From Hondaea fermentalgiana (lineage: Eukaryota; Sar; Bigyra; Thraustochytrida; Thraustochytriidae): 25,433 nt of DNA. Below the pieces are notes generated by a model, which did not search any database, had not been told where the DNA came from, and saw only the letters and a list, made by a program, of their open reading frames with translations. This document shows, piece by piece, positions 17,456 to 25,433 of this stretch (position 1 is its first letter; each line of letters begins with the position of its first letter). The translations under genes were made by a program, and so were the position numbers. The stretch is from contig NPFB01000120.1 in assembly GCA_014084085.1 (NCBI GenBank), forward strand, positions 20,876 to 46,308, written 5' to 3'.

Positions 17456-20400
17456 ATGATGCGATCAACGGCGTACTTTGTGGACCTGGGCGAACAACAT
17501 CAACAACAGCAACAGCAACAGCAGCACAAGCAGCGGCTCGCGTCAATGAAGATGAACGAGCCTGCTAACCCGCTCACAGAGCGCAAGCCCGGCACGCCGA
17601 CCAAGGCGCGCGGAAACAACAACTGCTCCATCGACGCTGGCGAAGAAAACAAGACGCAGGCGTGCAACCAGCTCGCAGAAGGTCCTCTTATGGTCAAGAG
17701 CATGAACGGTGCGGGCAAACCGCAGCTCCCAGAACGCCTCCAGAAGCGGCTGGCCTCGCTGCCAGGGCGACCAAGCGCAGAACAAATCCGACAAAAGGAA
17801 GAGCAGGTCGAGATGAAGCGCGAGGAAATGCTCAAGGCCAAAGTCATGGGCGCAGCACAATTCGGGGCCAAGGTCCAAGAAGTGCGCGCGCGCAAAGATG
17901 AGTTTAACAGGAACATTTTGGGCTGCTGCGGCGCCAGCGCCGGGGCAGCCCAGCCCAGCGCGCCCCCCGCTCCCGTCAAGCTACCGGGCCGGCTGCAAAA
18001 GCGCCTGCGCAACCTCAAGGCGGCGTCTGCGGCCCGAGCCAAGCCGGTGCTCGAAAAGGAGGCCCAGACGGCCGCACGCCGCGAAGCTAGACTTCGCGCC
18101 GTCGCGGACAAGCAAGCCGCGCATCTCGCGACCGTCGCTGCGCGCAAGGAGGCCAAGGCCACCGAAGCAAGATTCGAGGCGGCCTCCGCGCCAGACTTTT
18201 TGCCCGCCAATCTTAAGGCAAGACTTGAAAGTCTCCGACGCCCGACCAAGGAAGCGATTCTGCGCAAAGAAGCATTGGCAGAAGCCAAGCATCGCCTTGT
18301 GCTCGAGGCCAAGGCCAAGCGTGCCAGCGATCACATGGTCGTTGTTGAGCAGGCCCGGGCAACAAAGAAGGCCTTTGTTGCAAATGAGGTCGACTTTGGG
18401 TCCGCAAATCCTGGCGCTTTCGCTGTGGCTGTGAAGCTTCCCAAACGTCTTGCTCTTCGCGCTGAGCGTCTGGCTCCCAAGTGGACCCCGGACTCGGTCG
18501 TTGCCTCGCATGAAGGTGCCGCGGCGCGCCAGCGCGAGCTGATGGAGATGAAGATGGCGAAAGCCCGCGCCCATCTGACCCAGGTGTCCAAGCTGCGCGA
18601 GGCGAAAACCACCGAGGCGCGCTTTCCAGAATTCAATGAAGCCAGCAGCGCAGCGGAACCGGCGGCGGCGGCGGCGGGGGTCGACGCTGCCTCGGTGCAG
18701 CTGCCCGAGCGGCTTCGTGCGCGGCTGGCAGCCTTCACCAGACCGACCAAGGAAGCCTTGCTGCGCAAGGAGGCTCTCGCCGCCAAGCGCGCAGAGCTGC
18801 ACACAGCCGCCAAGGCCCAGGCGGCCCGTGTCCACAACGAAGTAGCCGTACCGCGCGCACGCGCTCTCAAAGAAAGTCTCGAGAGCAACAACATCCTCTT
18901 GGCCACGAGCGCTGACACCAAGCTTGCCACGCCTGTCGCGCTTCCGAAGCGACTCGCCAAGAGGCTTGTCATGCTGCGAGCAGGTAAACCGGCCTGGACC
19001 TCGGAGGCCCAGCTCGCCAAGGAGGCCGCTGCCGAGCAGCGTCGTCGTGATATGCTCGAGGGTGTGATGGCCGGTGCCGCCGAGCACAGCGCCAAGGTCG
19101 CTAAGCTGAGCGCCAATAAGAAGCTCGAGCCGCGCTTCGGCAACAACAAGATTCCCGCTGGTCTCCCGGAAAATCTGCGCACCCGCCTCGAAGGTGCTCG
19201 TCGGCGCACGCCAGAGGCCATTTTGCGCAAGAACGAACTCGCCAGCGTACGGCGCTCCGTCGCCCTCGCCGCGCGTGCGCACATTGCGCACCAGCGAGGT
19301 GAGGCTGCCCGTGCCGCTGTGGCTCTCAAGCACAGCATGGCTGAGACCGGCATGGAGCTCGCTAGCGGGCAGGTGGCGACGGCCACGCCGCTCCCGCGAG
19401 CTCTGGCGCGGCGCGCCGCCAAGCTCGCGCCCCGCTGGACGCCCGAGGGCCTCGTAGGCAAGGAGGCCGCCGCGGGCGATACCCTGCGTGCGTCGCTGGC
19501 GGCCAAGGCTGCCAAGGCTCGCAAGCACAACCGTCTTGCGGCCTCGCGCGCGGCTGCCAAGGCCCGGGAGCCCCGTTTTGCGGCAGAGGCCGCGGCCCCA
19601 GAGCTGCCCGAGCACCTTCGCTCGCGTCTGGCGTCGCTGACGCGACCGCGTCCCGAGGCGATTCGCCGCAAGCTGGCCGCGGCCTCGCAGCGTCGCGAGA
19701 TCCGACTGGAGTCGCTGCGCCACCGCGCGCGCGAGGCCGCCCCTGCCCGCGAGCGCGCGCGCGCGCTGCACGCAGACCTCGAGCAGAACCAGGTCTGGAT
19801 TGTGCGCGGGTCCCCAGAGCCGTTGAAGCTCCCAAAGAGACTCGCTGCACGTGCCGAGAGCTTGGCATCGCAGGCCCAGGCGCGCGGCGGCGAGGCGTCG
19901 CTGCGGCGCGAAGAGGCCGCGGCGGCGCGGCACGAGGCGCTTCTTCGCGCGCGGCGGACTGCGGCGCGCACGCACGTGCGTCGGGCCATGGCACGGCGGC
20001 AGGCCAAGGAGACCGAGGCGAGGTTTCCCGAGGGAGCGCCTGCCGGCGTGGAGCTGCCGGCGGCTCTGGCAGCACGGCTGGCGGCTCTGCGCAAGCCCAC
20101 GGATGCTGCCGTGCTGCGCAAGCTGGAACTGGCGGCGAAGCGGGCCCAGCTTGCTCGCGAGGCCAAGGCTCATGCGGCCAGCATGCACCTGGCGCACGCT
20201 GCCAAGGTGCGCCAGGTGCGTGACACGTACCGGGACTCGATGCAGCTTCTGACTAAGGGAGAGACGGTTGCCGTGGCGCTCCCGAAGCGCCTTCGAGCGC
20301 GTCTTGCTTCGCTCGAGGCGGCCAAGAAATCTCCGTCTGCGCTCTTGGCCAAGGAAGCCGCCGCTGGGGCGCGGCGTCACGAGCTGCTCGCTGCGCGCTG

Positions 20401-20929
20401 CGACAAGCTCGCGGCGCACGCTGCCAAGGTGCGCGAGGTCTGGACGTTGCGCAAGACCAAGCCTCGTTTCGCAGAGGAGGATATCTCGAGCGCGCCGTTG
20501 CCGAAGCGACTCAAGGAGCGTCTCAAGACGTATCGTAGTCCCACGGGCGATGTCATTCGCAACAAGGAGGCACGTGCCCAGCAGCGCCGCCAGAGCAAGT
20601 TGGCGGCAAAAGCAAAATCTGCGCACTCGCACCAGGAGTACGTTTTGCAGGTCAAGGCGCTCAAGCAGGAGTTCATCGCGAACCAGGTATCCTTTGCACC
20701 TGATGATCGGGACGAGTCGCCATCGCTGCCGGCCTCGCTGCAGAGCAAGCTTGACAAGCGTTCTTCGCCCAAGTCTGCCGAGCAGATTCGCGAGAAGGAG
20801 ACTGCCGTGCAGAACCAGCGGGACGCCATTTTGCACGATCGTGTGCATGCGCGTCAGCTTCATTCGCAAAAGGTCGATGAGATTCTCCAGAAGCATCGCG
20901 AGCAGGCTGCCAAGCCGGAGACCGACTGA
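17456..20929 (+). CDS. Modular protein of 14 basic helical repeats, function unknown (weakly stathmin-like)
   Basis: The 1157-residue protein, counted from the ATG at 17456, has a poly-Gln run (about 14-23), a low-complexity leader, and 14 tandem modules of 71-88 residues from residue 91 to the end. Each begins LPxxLxxRL, then has a segment like P(T)xEAxxRKExxA, then a long basic helix with A..H...V pattern. Modules 2 to 13 alternate. A types (starts 176, 328, 496, 646, 792, 942) end in (E/K)(A/P)RF. B types (249, 416, 570, 717, 867, 1015) lack that and end in hydrophobic or Asn-containing tails. Modules 1 and 14 share SAEQIRxKE and look like caps. The K-x-x-A-x-x-RR helical pattern resembles stathmin tubulin-binding helices, but I cannot confirm homology. 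The frame is open from 17216, but those 80 codons are low complexity (GCGT and ACAAGC repeats), so I start at the double ATG. There are no membrane segments. Confidence 0.85.
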   Translation: MMRSTAYFVDLGEQHQQQQQQQQHKQRLASMKMNEPANPLTERKPGTPTKARGNNNCSIDAGEENKTQACNQLAEGPLMVKSMNGAGKPQLPERLQKRLASLPGRPSAEQIRQKEEQVEMKREEMLKAKVMGAAQFGAKVQEVRARKDEFNRNILGCCGASAGAAQPSAPPAPVKLPGRLQKRLRNLKAASAARAKPVLEKEAQTAARREARLRAVADKQAAHLATVAARKEAKATEARFEAASAPDFLPANLKARLESLRRPTKEAILRKEALAEAKHRLVLEAKAKRASDHMVVVEQARATKKAFVANEVDFGSANPGAFAVAVKLPKRLALRAERLAPKWTPDSVVASHEGAAARQRELMEMKMAKARAHLTQVSKLREAKTTEARFPEFNEASSAAEPAAAAAGVDAASVQLPERLRARLAAFTRPTKEALLRKEALAAKRAELHTAAKAQAARVHNEVAVPRARALKESLESNNILLATSADTKLATPVALPKRLAKRLVMLRAGKPAWTSEAQLAKEAAAEQRRRDMLEGVMAGAAEHSAKVAKLSANKKLEPRFGNNKIPAGLPENLRTRLEGARRRTPEAILRKNELASVRRSVALAARAHIAHQRGEAARAAVALKHSMAETGMELASGQVATATPLPRALARRAAKLAPRWTPEGLVGKEAAAGDTLRASLAAKAAKARKHNRLAASRAAAKAREPRFAAEAAAPELPEHLRSRLASLTRPRPEAIRRKLAAASQRREIRLESLRHRAREAAPARERARALHADLEQNQVWIVRGSPEPLKLPKRLAARAESLASQAQARGGEASLRREEAAAARHEALLRARRTAARTHVRRAMARRQAKETEARFPEGAPAGVELPAALAARLAALRKPTDAAVLRKLELAAKRAQLAREAKAHAASMHLAHAAKVRQVRDTYRDSMQLLTKGETVAVALPKRLRARLASLEAAKKSPSALLAKEAAAGARRHELLAARCDKLAAHAAKVREVWTLRKTKPRFAEEDISSAPLPKRLKERLKTYRSPTGDVIRNKEARAQQRRQSKLAAKAKSAHSHQEYVLQVKALKQEFIANQVSFAPDDRDESPSLPASLQSKLDKRSSPKSAEQIREKETAVQNQRDAILHDRVHARQLHSQKVDEILQKHREQAAKPETD
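17726..20906 (+). repeat. 14 tandem coding modules, period about 225 bases (A/B pair about 450)
   Basis: LP-motif codons begin at 17726, 17981, 18200, 18437, 18701, 18941, 19163, 19391, 19604, 19829, 20054, 20279, 20498 and 20726. The repeats are old and diverged at DNA level, with conserved protein patterns rather than identical sequence. The near-constant 73-76 residue spacing of the later modules contrasts with 73-88 in the earlier ones. Confidence 0.85.
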
Positions 20930-21082
20930 TACCTCTTTTCCTTTTTTTATCTTTCCTTTCCTTTGCTCAAAATCATTCATGGAGAGCACCCATTGGAGAT
21001 GAAAGACGAAAGGCGCCGTGAAGACGGACGGCCATACACAAGGTCTTCACTGCATGCAACAATTCATACAAATACAGACATT

Positions 21083-21106
21083 ACATACATACATACATTC
21101 ATACAT
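21083..21106. repeat. (ACAT)n tetranucleotide array
   Basis: About six ACAT/TCAT units, about 150 bases after the modular gene's stop codon. It may lie in the 3' UTR or just beyond. Confidence 0.85.
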
Positions 21107-21415
21107 TCGACCAGTTCCTTTTTTCCGTTCGTTCGCCTTTTCGGTGACCCACCATCACCGAAAGCAGTGCAGAGCAGTGCAGTGCAGAGCAGCGTGCAAT
21201 GCACCGACGCATTCCTCCCAGGCTCCCTCCTGGACCCCACTGACACGCGACGGTGCTCGGAGAAGGCCGCACACTTCGTGCACTTGCTCGTTCGCTCGCT
21301 CTGACGGGGCGTCTCACGAGCCTGCGCTGCTTGCACACGCGGCGCGGCCACGCCACCCTGGCCACCCAACGAGGCTATACCTAACTATACACACAAACCA
21401 CATGGCTCATCGCAG

Positions 21416-21440
21416 TCGATCGACCGATCGATCGATCGAT
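21416..21440. repeat. (CGAT)n palindromic tetranucleotide array
   Basis: About six CGAT/CGAC units. Because CGAT repeats are self-complementary, the stretch can fold on itself. A related (CCGA)n run follows at about 21493-21526. Confidence 0.85.
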
Positions 21441-21635
21441 GACGAGCCTCTCCTCTTCCTCCCTGGCCGCAGCCGCCGGGCCAGCCGCACCGGCCGACCG
21501 ACCGACCGACCGCGACCGCGACCGACAGCGACTGCGACTAAAAATGCTCGACTTTGGGACGCAGGGTGGACGAACGAACATGCGCGGCGACTTTCGCACG
21601 TGCACAAGTTTCTTCTGCCAGGCATCATCGGCATG

Positions 21636-21655
21636 GCATTGCATTGCATTGCATT
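21636..21655. repeat. (GCATT)4 pentanucleotide array
   Basis: Four perfect GCATT units, preceded by GCATG and followed by TCATT. The unit is the reverse complement of the AATGC array about 160 bases downstream. Confidence 0.9.
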
Positions 21656-21703
21656 TCATTACAAGTTGCACTACAACGTGATGCAGTTCGGAACAATCCG
21701 ATC

Positions 21704-21724
21704 CGATGCGATGCGATGCGATGC
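21704..21724. repeat. (CGATG)4 pentanucleotide array
   Basis: Four CGATG units, a one-base variant of the CAATG/AATGC phase seen at 21812-21880. Confidence 0.85.
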
Positions 21725-21800
21725 TGGTCGACCACCCGTTCCGAGTCGTTGGCTGCGGAGACCAGTCCCCCGGACCTCGCCGCGCCGTAACGCCGTGTAA

Positions 21801-21892
21801 TGCAATTCACCGCAATGCAATGCAATGCAATGCAATGCAATGCAATGCAATGCGATGCAATGCAGTGCAATGCAATGCAATTCATCGCGATG
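21801..21892. repeat. (AATGC)n pentanucleotide array with flanking direct repeats
   Basis: The core (21812-21880) has about 14 five-base units, mostly GCAAT with GCGAT and GCAGT variants. It is bracketed by two copies of TGCAATTCAyCGCrATGC at about 21801-21817 and 21876-21892, so the array looks embedded in a slightly longer duplicated unit. Translation gives meaningless MQCNA-type peptides. Confidence 0.9.
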
Positions 21893-22090
21893 CGGTGCAG
21901 TGCCAAGCCACGCACCCCTTCCCATAAAAACACACTTTGTGCTGCCCACTCACTGCCCACGCAAGCTCACACTCCTGCGCGCGCCTTGCCCGCCAGTCCT
22001 CGCGTGTGCACAGCGCGCAGCGCACCGCTCTGCCATCTTACCCCGCTCTCGCTCTCCTCGCTGTCGATCGACACAGCCTCCCTCTCCTGC

Positions 22091-22120
22091 CTCGCCTCGC
22101 CTCGCCTCGCATCGCATCGC
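22091..22120. repeat. (CTCGC)4(ATCGC)2 compound pentanucleotide array
   Basis: Four CTCGC units pass directly into two ATCGC units, a point-mutated continuation of the same period. A GATCCATC duplicate follows at about 22127-22143. Confidence 0.85.
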
Positions 22121-22460
22121 ATCCGTCGATCCATCGATCCATCGCCCCTCCTGCGGCCGGATGCGTCCACGAACCAGCAAACAAACGCAGGCCGCGATGG
22201 AGATGGCAGCGTCGGGTGGTCGAGTGGACGGCGGGTCGAAGCGAAGGACAGGAAAGGATGGAAAAGCTTGGCGCGGGAGGAAGGGGAGGGAGGCAAGGGA
22301 GAGAAAGCGAGGCAAGGGAATGAGTGGCTGCGCCGCGCGAACTCTGTCAGCCATTTCACCCGCGCTGTCGAGCCTGCCCGTGCACACCGCCGCGCCTAGG
22401 CGAAACCGCACTCCGCTACGCCCGCCCTACCGCCCCGCTACCGGAAACGGCGCCGCGCAC

Positions 22461-22485
22461 CTGCGGGCAAACGCCCCTCCCGCAG
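22461..22485. repeat. Hairpin containing GGGCAAACGCC
   Basis: A perfect 7-base stem, CTGCGGG (22461-22467) with CCCGCAG (22479-22485), encloses an 11-base loop. GGGCAAACGCC (22465-22475) spans the stem-loop junction and recurs twice at 24613-24671. Confidence 0.45.
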
Positions 22486-23166
22486 CTGCCGGCTGGGGGC
22501 ACGGCGCGCCCAGGGGACGTTGTGGGGGACCAGCCCGCGCGGTCCCTCTGGCGCTGCGCCCTGGGCCACTGGGCGCCGGAGAGCAGAGCCCCGCATGACG
22601 GTGGGATGTGGGGAGGGGTGCGGGCACGTGCGGGGCGGGCGGCGATGGGTGGCTCTCGCGGCGCCGCTCCAGGCCTGCCTAGTCGTAAGTTGTTAGTATA
22701 CTTGCGATCGGGCCTGCGAGGCGCCGCTCCTGCTGCCGCAAAAACAGCCCTTGCGGCCGCAGAAGCCGCTCCTGCGCCACGAGTCTGCCTTCCGAGAACG
22801 GGCCTCGCCCCGCTCCGCTGCCGCGCGCGCCCGGTTGTTTCCCGCGGGTTCGCGCGGTTTTTTCTTGGATTGTTTTTGAGGATTTCCTTTTCATGGCGAT
22901 CCACCATAGTGGTTGGTTGTGCATTTTGAAGATCGTGAACCGGCGAAGAATGCCGCGAGGTCTTGGCGCCGGTGTGCTTGCAGCTCAGCCGACACAGGCG
23001 GCAAATGAGCCGGTTTCACGCGGTCGCTTTTCGACTTTCCTCGCGCAGGAATGCATCTTTCCGCGGCGCCTGAAGATGCGAAGCGAAAAGCCTCCTTCTT
23101 TGTTTTCCTTTCCTTCCCGTCCATCCGTCCATGATTCATTCTCTTTTTCGAACGCTCTGTCGCCAT

Positions 23167-23276
23167 CGTATCCATCCACCATCCATCCACCATCCGCAGC
23201 CGCTCGCTCGCTCCGGGTCACTCACTCATCCGCCGCATCATCCGTCCATCCACCATCCATCCATCCATCCACCATC
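23167..23276. repeat. CCAT/CCAC/CCGT tetranucleotide cluster
   Basis: Two blocks of imperfect CCAT units (about 23167-23195 and 23238-23276) are separated by CG-rich sequence. The longest perfect run is CCATCCATCCATCCAC. Confidence 0.75.
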
Positions 23277-23333
23277 GGCCACGCGCGAAATACGTTCCCT
23301 TGATGGATCAATCGATCGCCTGCACTTGCTTCG

Positions 23334-23351
23334 CTTTGCTTTGCTTTGCTT
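23334..23351. repeat. (GCTTT)n pentanucleotide array
   Basis: Three or four GCTTT units, another period-5 array. Confidence 0.8.
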
Positions 23352-23417
23352 TTCTTTCCGAGGCCTGCGCTCTTGCTCTTCCCTCGGACAGTCAGCGCGG
23401 TGCTCAGGAAGACGGCC

Positions 23418-23678
23418 GCAACAACAACTCGTGCGCCGCGCAAACAACTCGTCTGGCTCTGAACGCATGCGCTCCTTCAGCAACACGAGCGTCGCAGTTG
23501 GTTGCCATGGTTGCCTTGGTGACGCAGCTGCCGCAGGAATGGAATGAATGGAATGAATGGAAATGAATGGGATGGAGTGGAATGGAGTGGACGCTGGGCT
23601 GGGCTGGGTTGAGCTGAGCGCGGCTGCAAACAACTCGTCGCCGTCTTGCAAACAACTCGGGCCCTGCAAACAACTCGT
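23418..23678. repeat. Five dispersed copies of a GCAAACAACTCGT motif
   Basis: Copies lie at 23418-23432 (variant GCAACAACAACTCGT), 23440-23452, 23626-23638, 23648-23660 (last base G) and 23666-23678. All have the same orientation. Spacers range from about 5 to 170 bases, and the region also contains the GAATG-type array. The spacers are irregular in length, so this is not a CRISPR array. Confidence 0.7.
23536..23592. repeat. (GGAAT/GAATG)n degenerate pentanucleotide array
   Basis: About eleven units mixing GGAAT, GAAT, GGGAT and GGAGT, followed by GGGCT units to about 23610. A similar GGAGT patch recurs at about 23722-23737. Confidence 0.8.
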
Positions 23679-24221
23679 CGACGATCGGGAAACGGCGCGC
23701 GGCTTCGCTCAGGATAGAGTGGGGTGGAGTGGAGTGCATCGTGCTTCGCGATCTCGGCAGCGGTCGTGGCGCGGTCTCGCTTGCCACGAGGAATCTGACG
23801 TCGCGACGCGAGAATCTTGCGCGAAAATCGTCAGCGGCGTCGGCGCGAGAACGAAGGAATGCATGAAGGAATGAGTGAGCGATGAGTGAATACGCTGCGC
23901 CATGAAGCGAAAGGCTTCCCGACCAGAGCGTCTCGAAGTCGTCCAAGGTCGCGTCGCTATCTTTTCGCGCCGCGCACGGTAAGCCTGGTGAGCTGACTTC
24001 GACTCGCATCGCAGGCGCAGGAAAGAAAACGTGTCGTGCCGTGAGTCTTTGCCATGATCTCGCTTCGTCGTCTCCTGTGCTTGTTCTCCCTTGCCTTGTT
24101 TTGTCTTGTGGCTTGTCTGGTGGCGTAGTCGTGCGGCATCCATCCCAAGTGGGTTCCATTGTGAGCTCATAGAAATGACGAGATCGAGAGCACGAATTCT
24201 TGATGGCTGGAATGAATGAAT

Positions 24222-24325
24222 GGCTGGCTGGCTGGCTGGCTGGCTAGCTCACGAAAACAAATCAAAACAACCCGTGTGGCCACGGCGCGAGCGAGCGAGC
24301 GAACGAGCGAGCGAGCGAGCGAGCG
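24222..24325. repeat. (GGCT)n and (GCGA)n tetranucleotide arrays
   Basis: A GGCT array (about 24222-24245) ends in GGCTAGCTC. About 40 bases later a GCGA array (about 24286-24325) is interrupted once by GAAC. Confidence 0.85.
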
Positions 24326-24377
24326 AATACTTCCTTCCCTCGATCGATCCTTCCAGGCTTCCATCCTGGCTGGCTGC

Positions 24378-24398
24378 GCTGCTGCTGCTGCTGCTGCT
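24378..24398. repeat. (GCT)7 trinucleotide array
   Basis: Seven perfect GCT triplets. On the minus strand they would code poly-Gln in one frame, but no credible gene surrounds them. Confidence 0.9.
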
Positions 24399-24609
24399 GC
24401 CGCTGTCGGAAGCGGTATGGAATCGGCCACCGACTCTCAAACTGCGAAGGGTAAGTAAAGAGGTTGAGGGAACGAAGGCGCGGCAGCTGCGCTGGTCTCG
24501 CTCGCTCCATAAATGTATCGCCTTCTAGCAGAAGAATACAGCAGACGCCGGTGGTTGGACGCGACGAGCCCAGGCTCGCCCGCCCCCACCGAACCCCGCA
24601 GCGCCCTGC

Positions 24610-24703
24610 TGTGGGCAAACGCCGCACAGCCCACACCTGCGCCTGCACTTGCGCGAGTGTGGGCAAACGCCTTGCCCCGCAGTCACGCGCTCTGCGGGCA
24701 AGG
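24610..24703. repeat. Cluster of overlapping hairpins with repeated TGTGGGCAAACGCC
   Basis: TGTGGGCAAACGCC occurs at 24610-24623 and again at 24658-24671. The first copy forms TGTGGGC/GCCCACA (24610-24616 with 24629-24635). The second forms GGGCAA/TTGCCC (24661-24666 with 24672-24677). The latter competes with a 12-base stem having one bulge between 24670-24682 and 24692-24703 (arms CCTTGCCCCGCAG and CTGCGGGCAAGG, 9-base loop). Mutually exclusive folds suggest either a structured RNA or repeat decay. Confidence 0.45.
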
Positions 24704-25360
24704 GGTGGCGGCGGCGCGGAGTCTTCCTGGAGCCGCTGACGCGGCGCATTCTGCACTTGCGGCGGCGCGGCGCGGTTTGTTCCACTTACGGAAGACGGAT
24801 AGGCGACTTGCAGCGACCCCAATTGCGCACTTGCAAACAACCAGGTTGTCTTGATTGGCTGCGAGCGCTCGCGCCGCTCGCGCAGGTGTGCAAGATAGTG
24901 GCTGTGGGGGTGAAAGAAAACGAGAAAACAATCAAGGAGCAAGGCAAATCGGGGGTCTCCCTGTCCGCGTCTCCTCTGGCGCGCGCGCGGTTCCCTCTGA
25001 GCTTCCACTGGGCTGCACTTTCCGCTTTTCACTCCTTAGCGCCCTTTCCCATCTCGCTTTCTCCTGCCCGGCCGCGTAGTACGTATGGCGCGTTCCCAAA
25101 GTGCACAATGCGCGCCGCAAGTGGGCTATGGCGCGGTGCAGAGGCGGCGCCTCTGAGCAGCATTGGTGCGAGTGCAGGCACGGGTGCGCAGTGGGGAGCA
25201 GAGGGGAGGAGGAACCACAATGCACACCCACAGAGCGACCAGACGGGAAAGAATGTAAAAGATAGAAGAAAGAAAAACAAAAAGAAAAACAAAGGAAACG
25301 CGGCGACGCTTCGAATCCAAATTTTCGAGGCGGCATTTCAAATTCAAAACCAGGACCTCC

Positions 25361-25433
25361 CGTCCGCACGCCCGTCCGCACGCCCGCCCGCCCGCACGCC
25401 CGCCCGCCCGCACGCCCGCTTGCACGCCCGCCA
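25361..25433. repeat. 12/16-base GC-rich minisatellite, cut by the window edge
   Basis: Five units each end in GCACGCC, with lengths of 12, 12, 16, 16 and 12 bases. The 16-base units carry one extra CGCC tetramer. The array runs to the last base of the window and probably continues. Confidence 0.8.

Larger units (their letters stand above)
20930..25433. other. 4.5 kb gene-free, repeat-rich region
   Basis: A T-rich stretch follows the modular gene's TGA (20930-20965). Beyond it no open frame has recognisable domains or a sequence not explained by simple repeats. The longest frames (257 codons at 21825, 256 codons on the minus strand at 24262, 201 codons at 22324) are mostly Arg, Ala, Pro and Ser, or translate arrays. 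The region contains many tetra- and pentanucleotide arrays, dispersed short repeats and hairpins, listed separately. It could hide a structured RNA or a multi-exon gene I cannot see. Confidence 0.55.

Noticed and set aside
17981..20989. Minus-strand open frame of 1002 codons opposite the modular gene, plus one of 611 codons in another frame
   Set aside because: GC-rich third positions and Ala/Arg/Lys codons on the plus strand suppress antisense stops. The translation is Leu/Arg/Gly-rich, mirrors the module period and has no domain.
21800..22598. Plus-strand open frames of 199 and 257 codons beginning with MQCNA-type repeats
   Set aside because: They only translate the AATGC array and then Arg/Ala/Pro-rich low-complexity sequence.
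16219..22704. Shared word TTGTTAGTATAC at 16219 and 22690
   Set aside because: Twelve-base matches are expected by chance in 25 kb, and the flanks do not match.
23418..23678. CRISPR-like reading of the dispersed 13-mer repeats
   Set aside because: The repeats are too short, the spacers are irregular, there are no cas genes, and the genome context is eukaryotic.
24262..25032. Minus-strand open frame of 256 codons with poly-Gln and ARSLARS repeats
   Set aside because: Its repeats come from the GCT and GCGA arrays, and the rest resembles no protein family.

Overview
The window looks like nuclear DNA of a GC-rich protist with few introns. All six convincing genes are single uninterrupted reading frames of about 0.6 to 3.8 kb on both strands. 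They are separated by 0.25 to 4.5 kb spacers full of simple repeats with periods of 4 to 6 bases. I see no bacterial features such as operons or ribosome binding sites, and no mobile element or CRISPR array. The gene set is animal-like: a full-length GNPTAB-type GlcNAc-1-phosphotransferase, a phospholipase C fold with EF-hand and C2 regions, and an iduronate-sulfatase-like enzyme. One secreted protein carries a Pro-Thr linker of the PTxxPT kind common in stramenopiles. Together these suggest a stramenopile, perhaps a thraustochytrid (labyrinthulomycete). The lineage is inferred, not proven.

Layout: (GCAA)13 at 1-52. A plus-strand GNPTAB-like gene at 312-4070 converges on a minus-strand MaoC/hotdog gene at 4334-4945, whose 5' flank holds a (GGCTT)n array. 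Next comes a minus-strand coiled-coil gene (5369-6781). A 2.3 kb spacer leads to a plus-strand PLC-like gene (9052-11139) whose catalytic histidines are missing. A 0.7 kb convergent spacer separates it from a minus-strand sulfatase gene (11856-14702) with a PT linker and a Cys-rich tail. A 2.7 kb repeat-rich spacer precedes a plus-strand gene (17456-20929) made of 14 helical modules. The last 4.5 kb shows no gene I can support. It holds many tetra- and pentanucleotide arrays, a dispersed 13-mer, a cluster of short hairpins, and a 12/16-base minisatellite at the window edge.

The genes do not form an obvious pathway. There is one loose thematic link: the GNPTAB-like enzyme would tag lysosomal hydrolases with mannose-6-phosphate, and the sulfatase is the kind of hydrolase that is tagged in animals. 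The best candidates for new biology are the alternating A/B 14-module protein, possibly a stathmin-like tubulin or filament binder, and the PLC pseudoenzyme, which resembles animal PRIP/PLC-L in having lost catalysis while keeping the scaffold.
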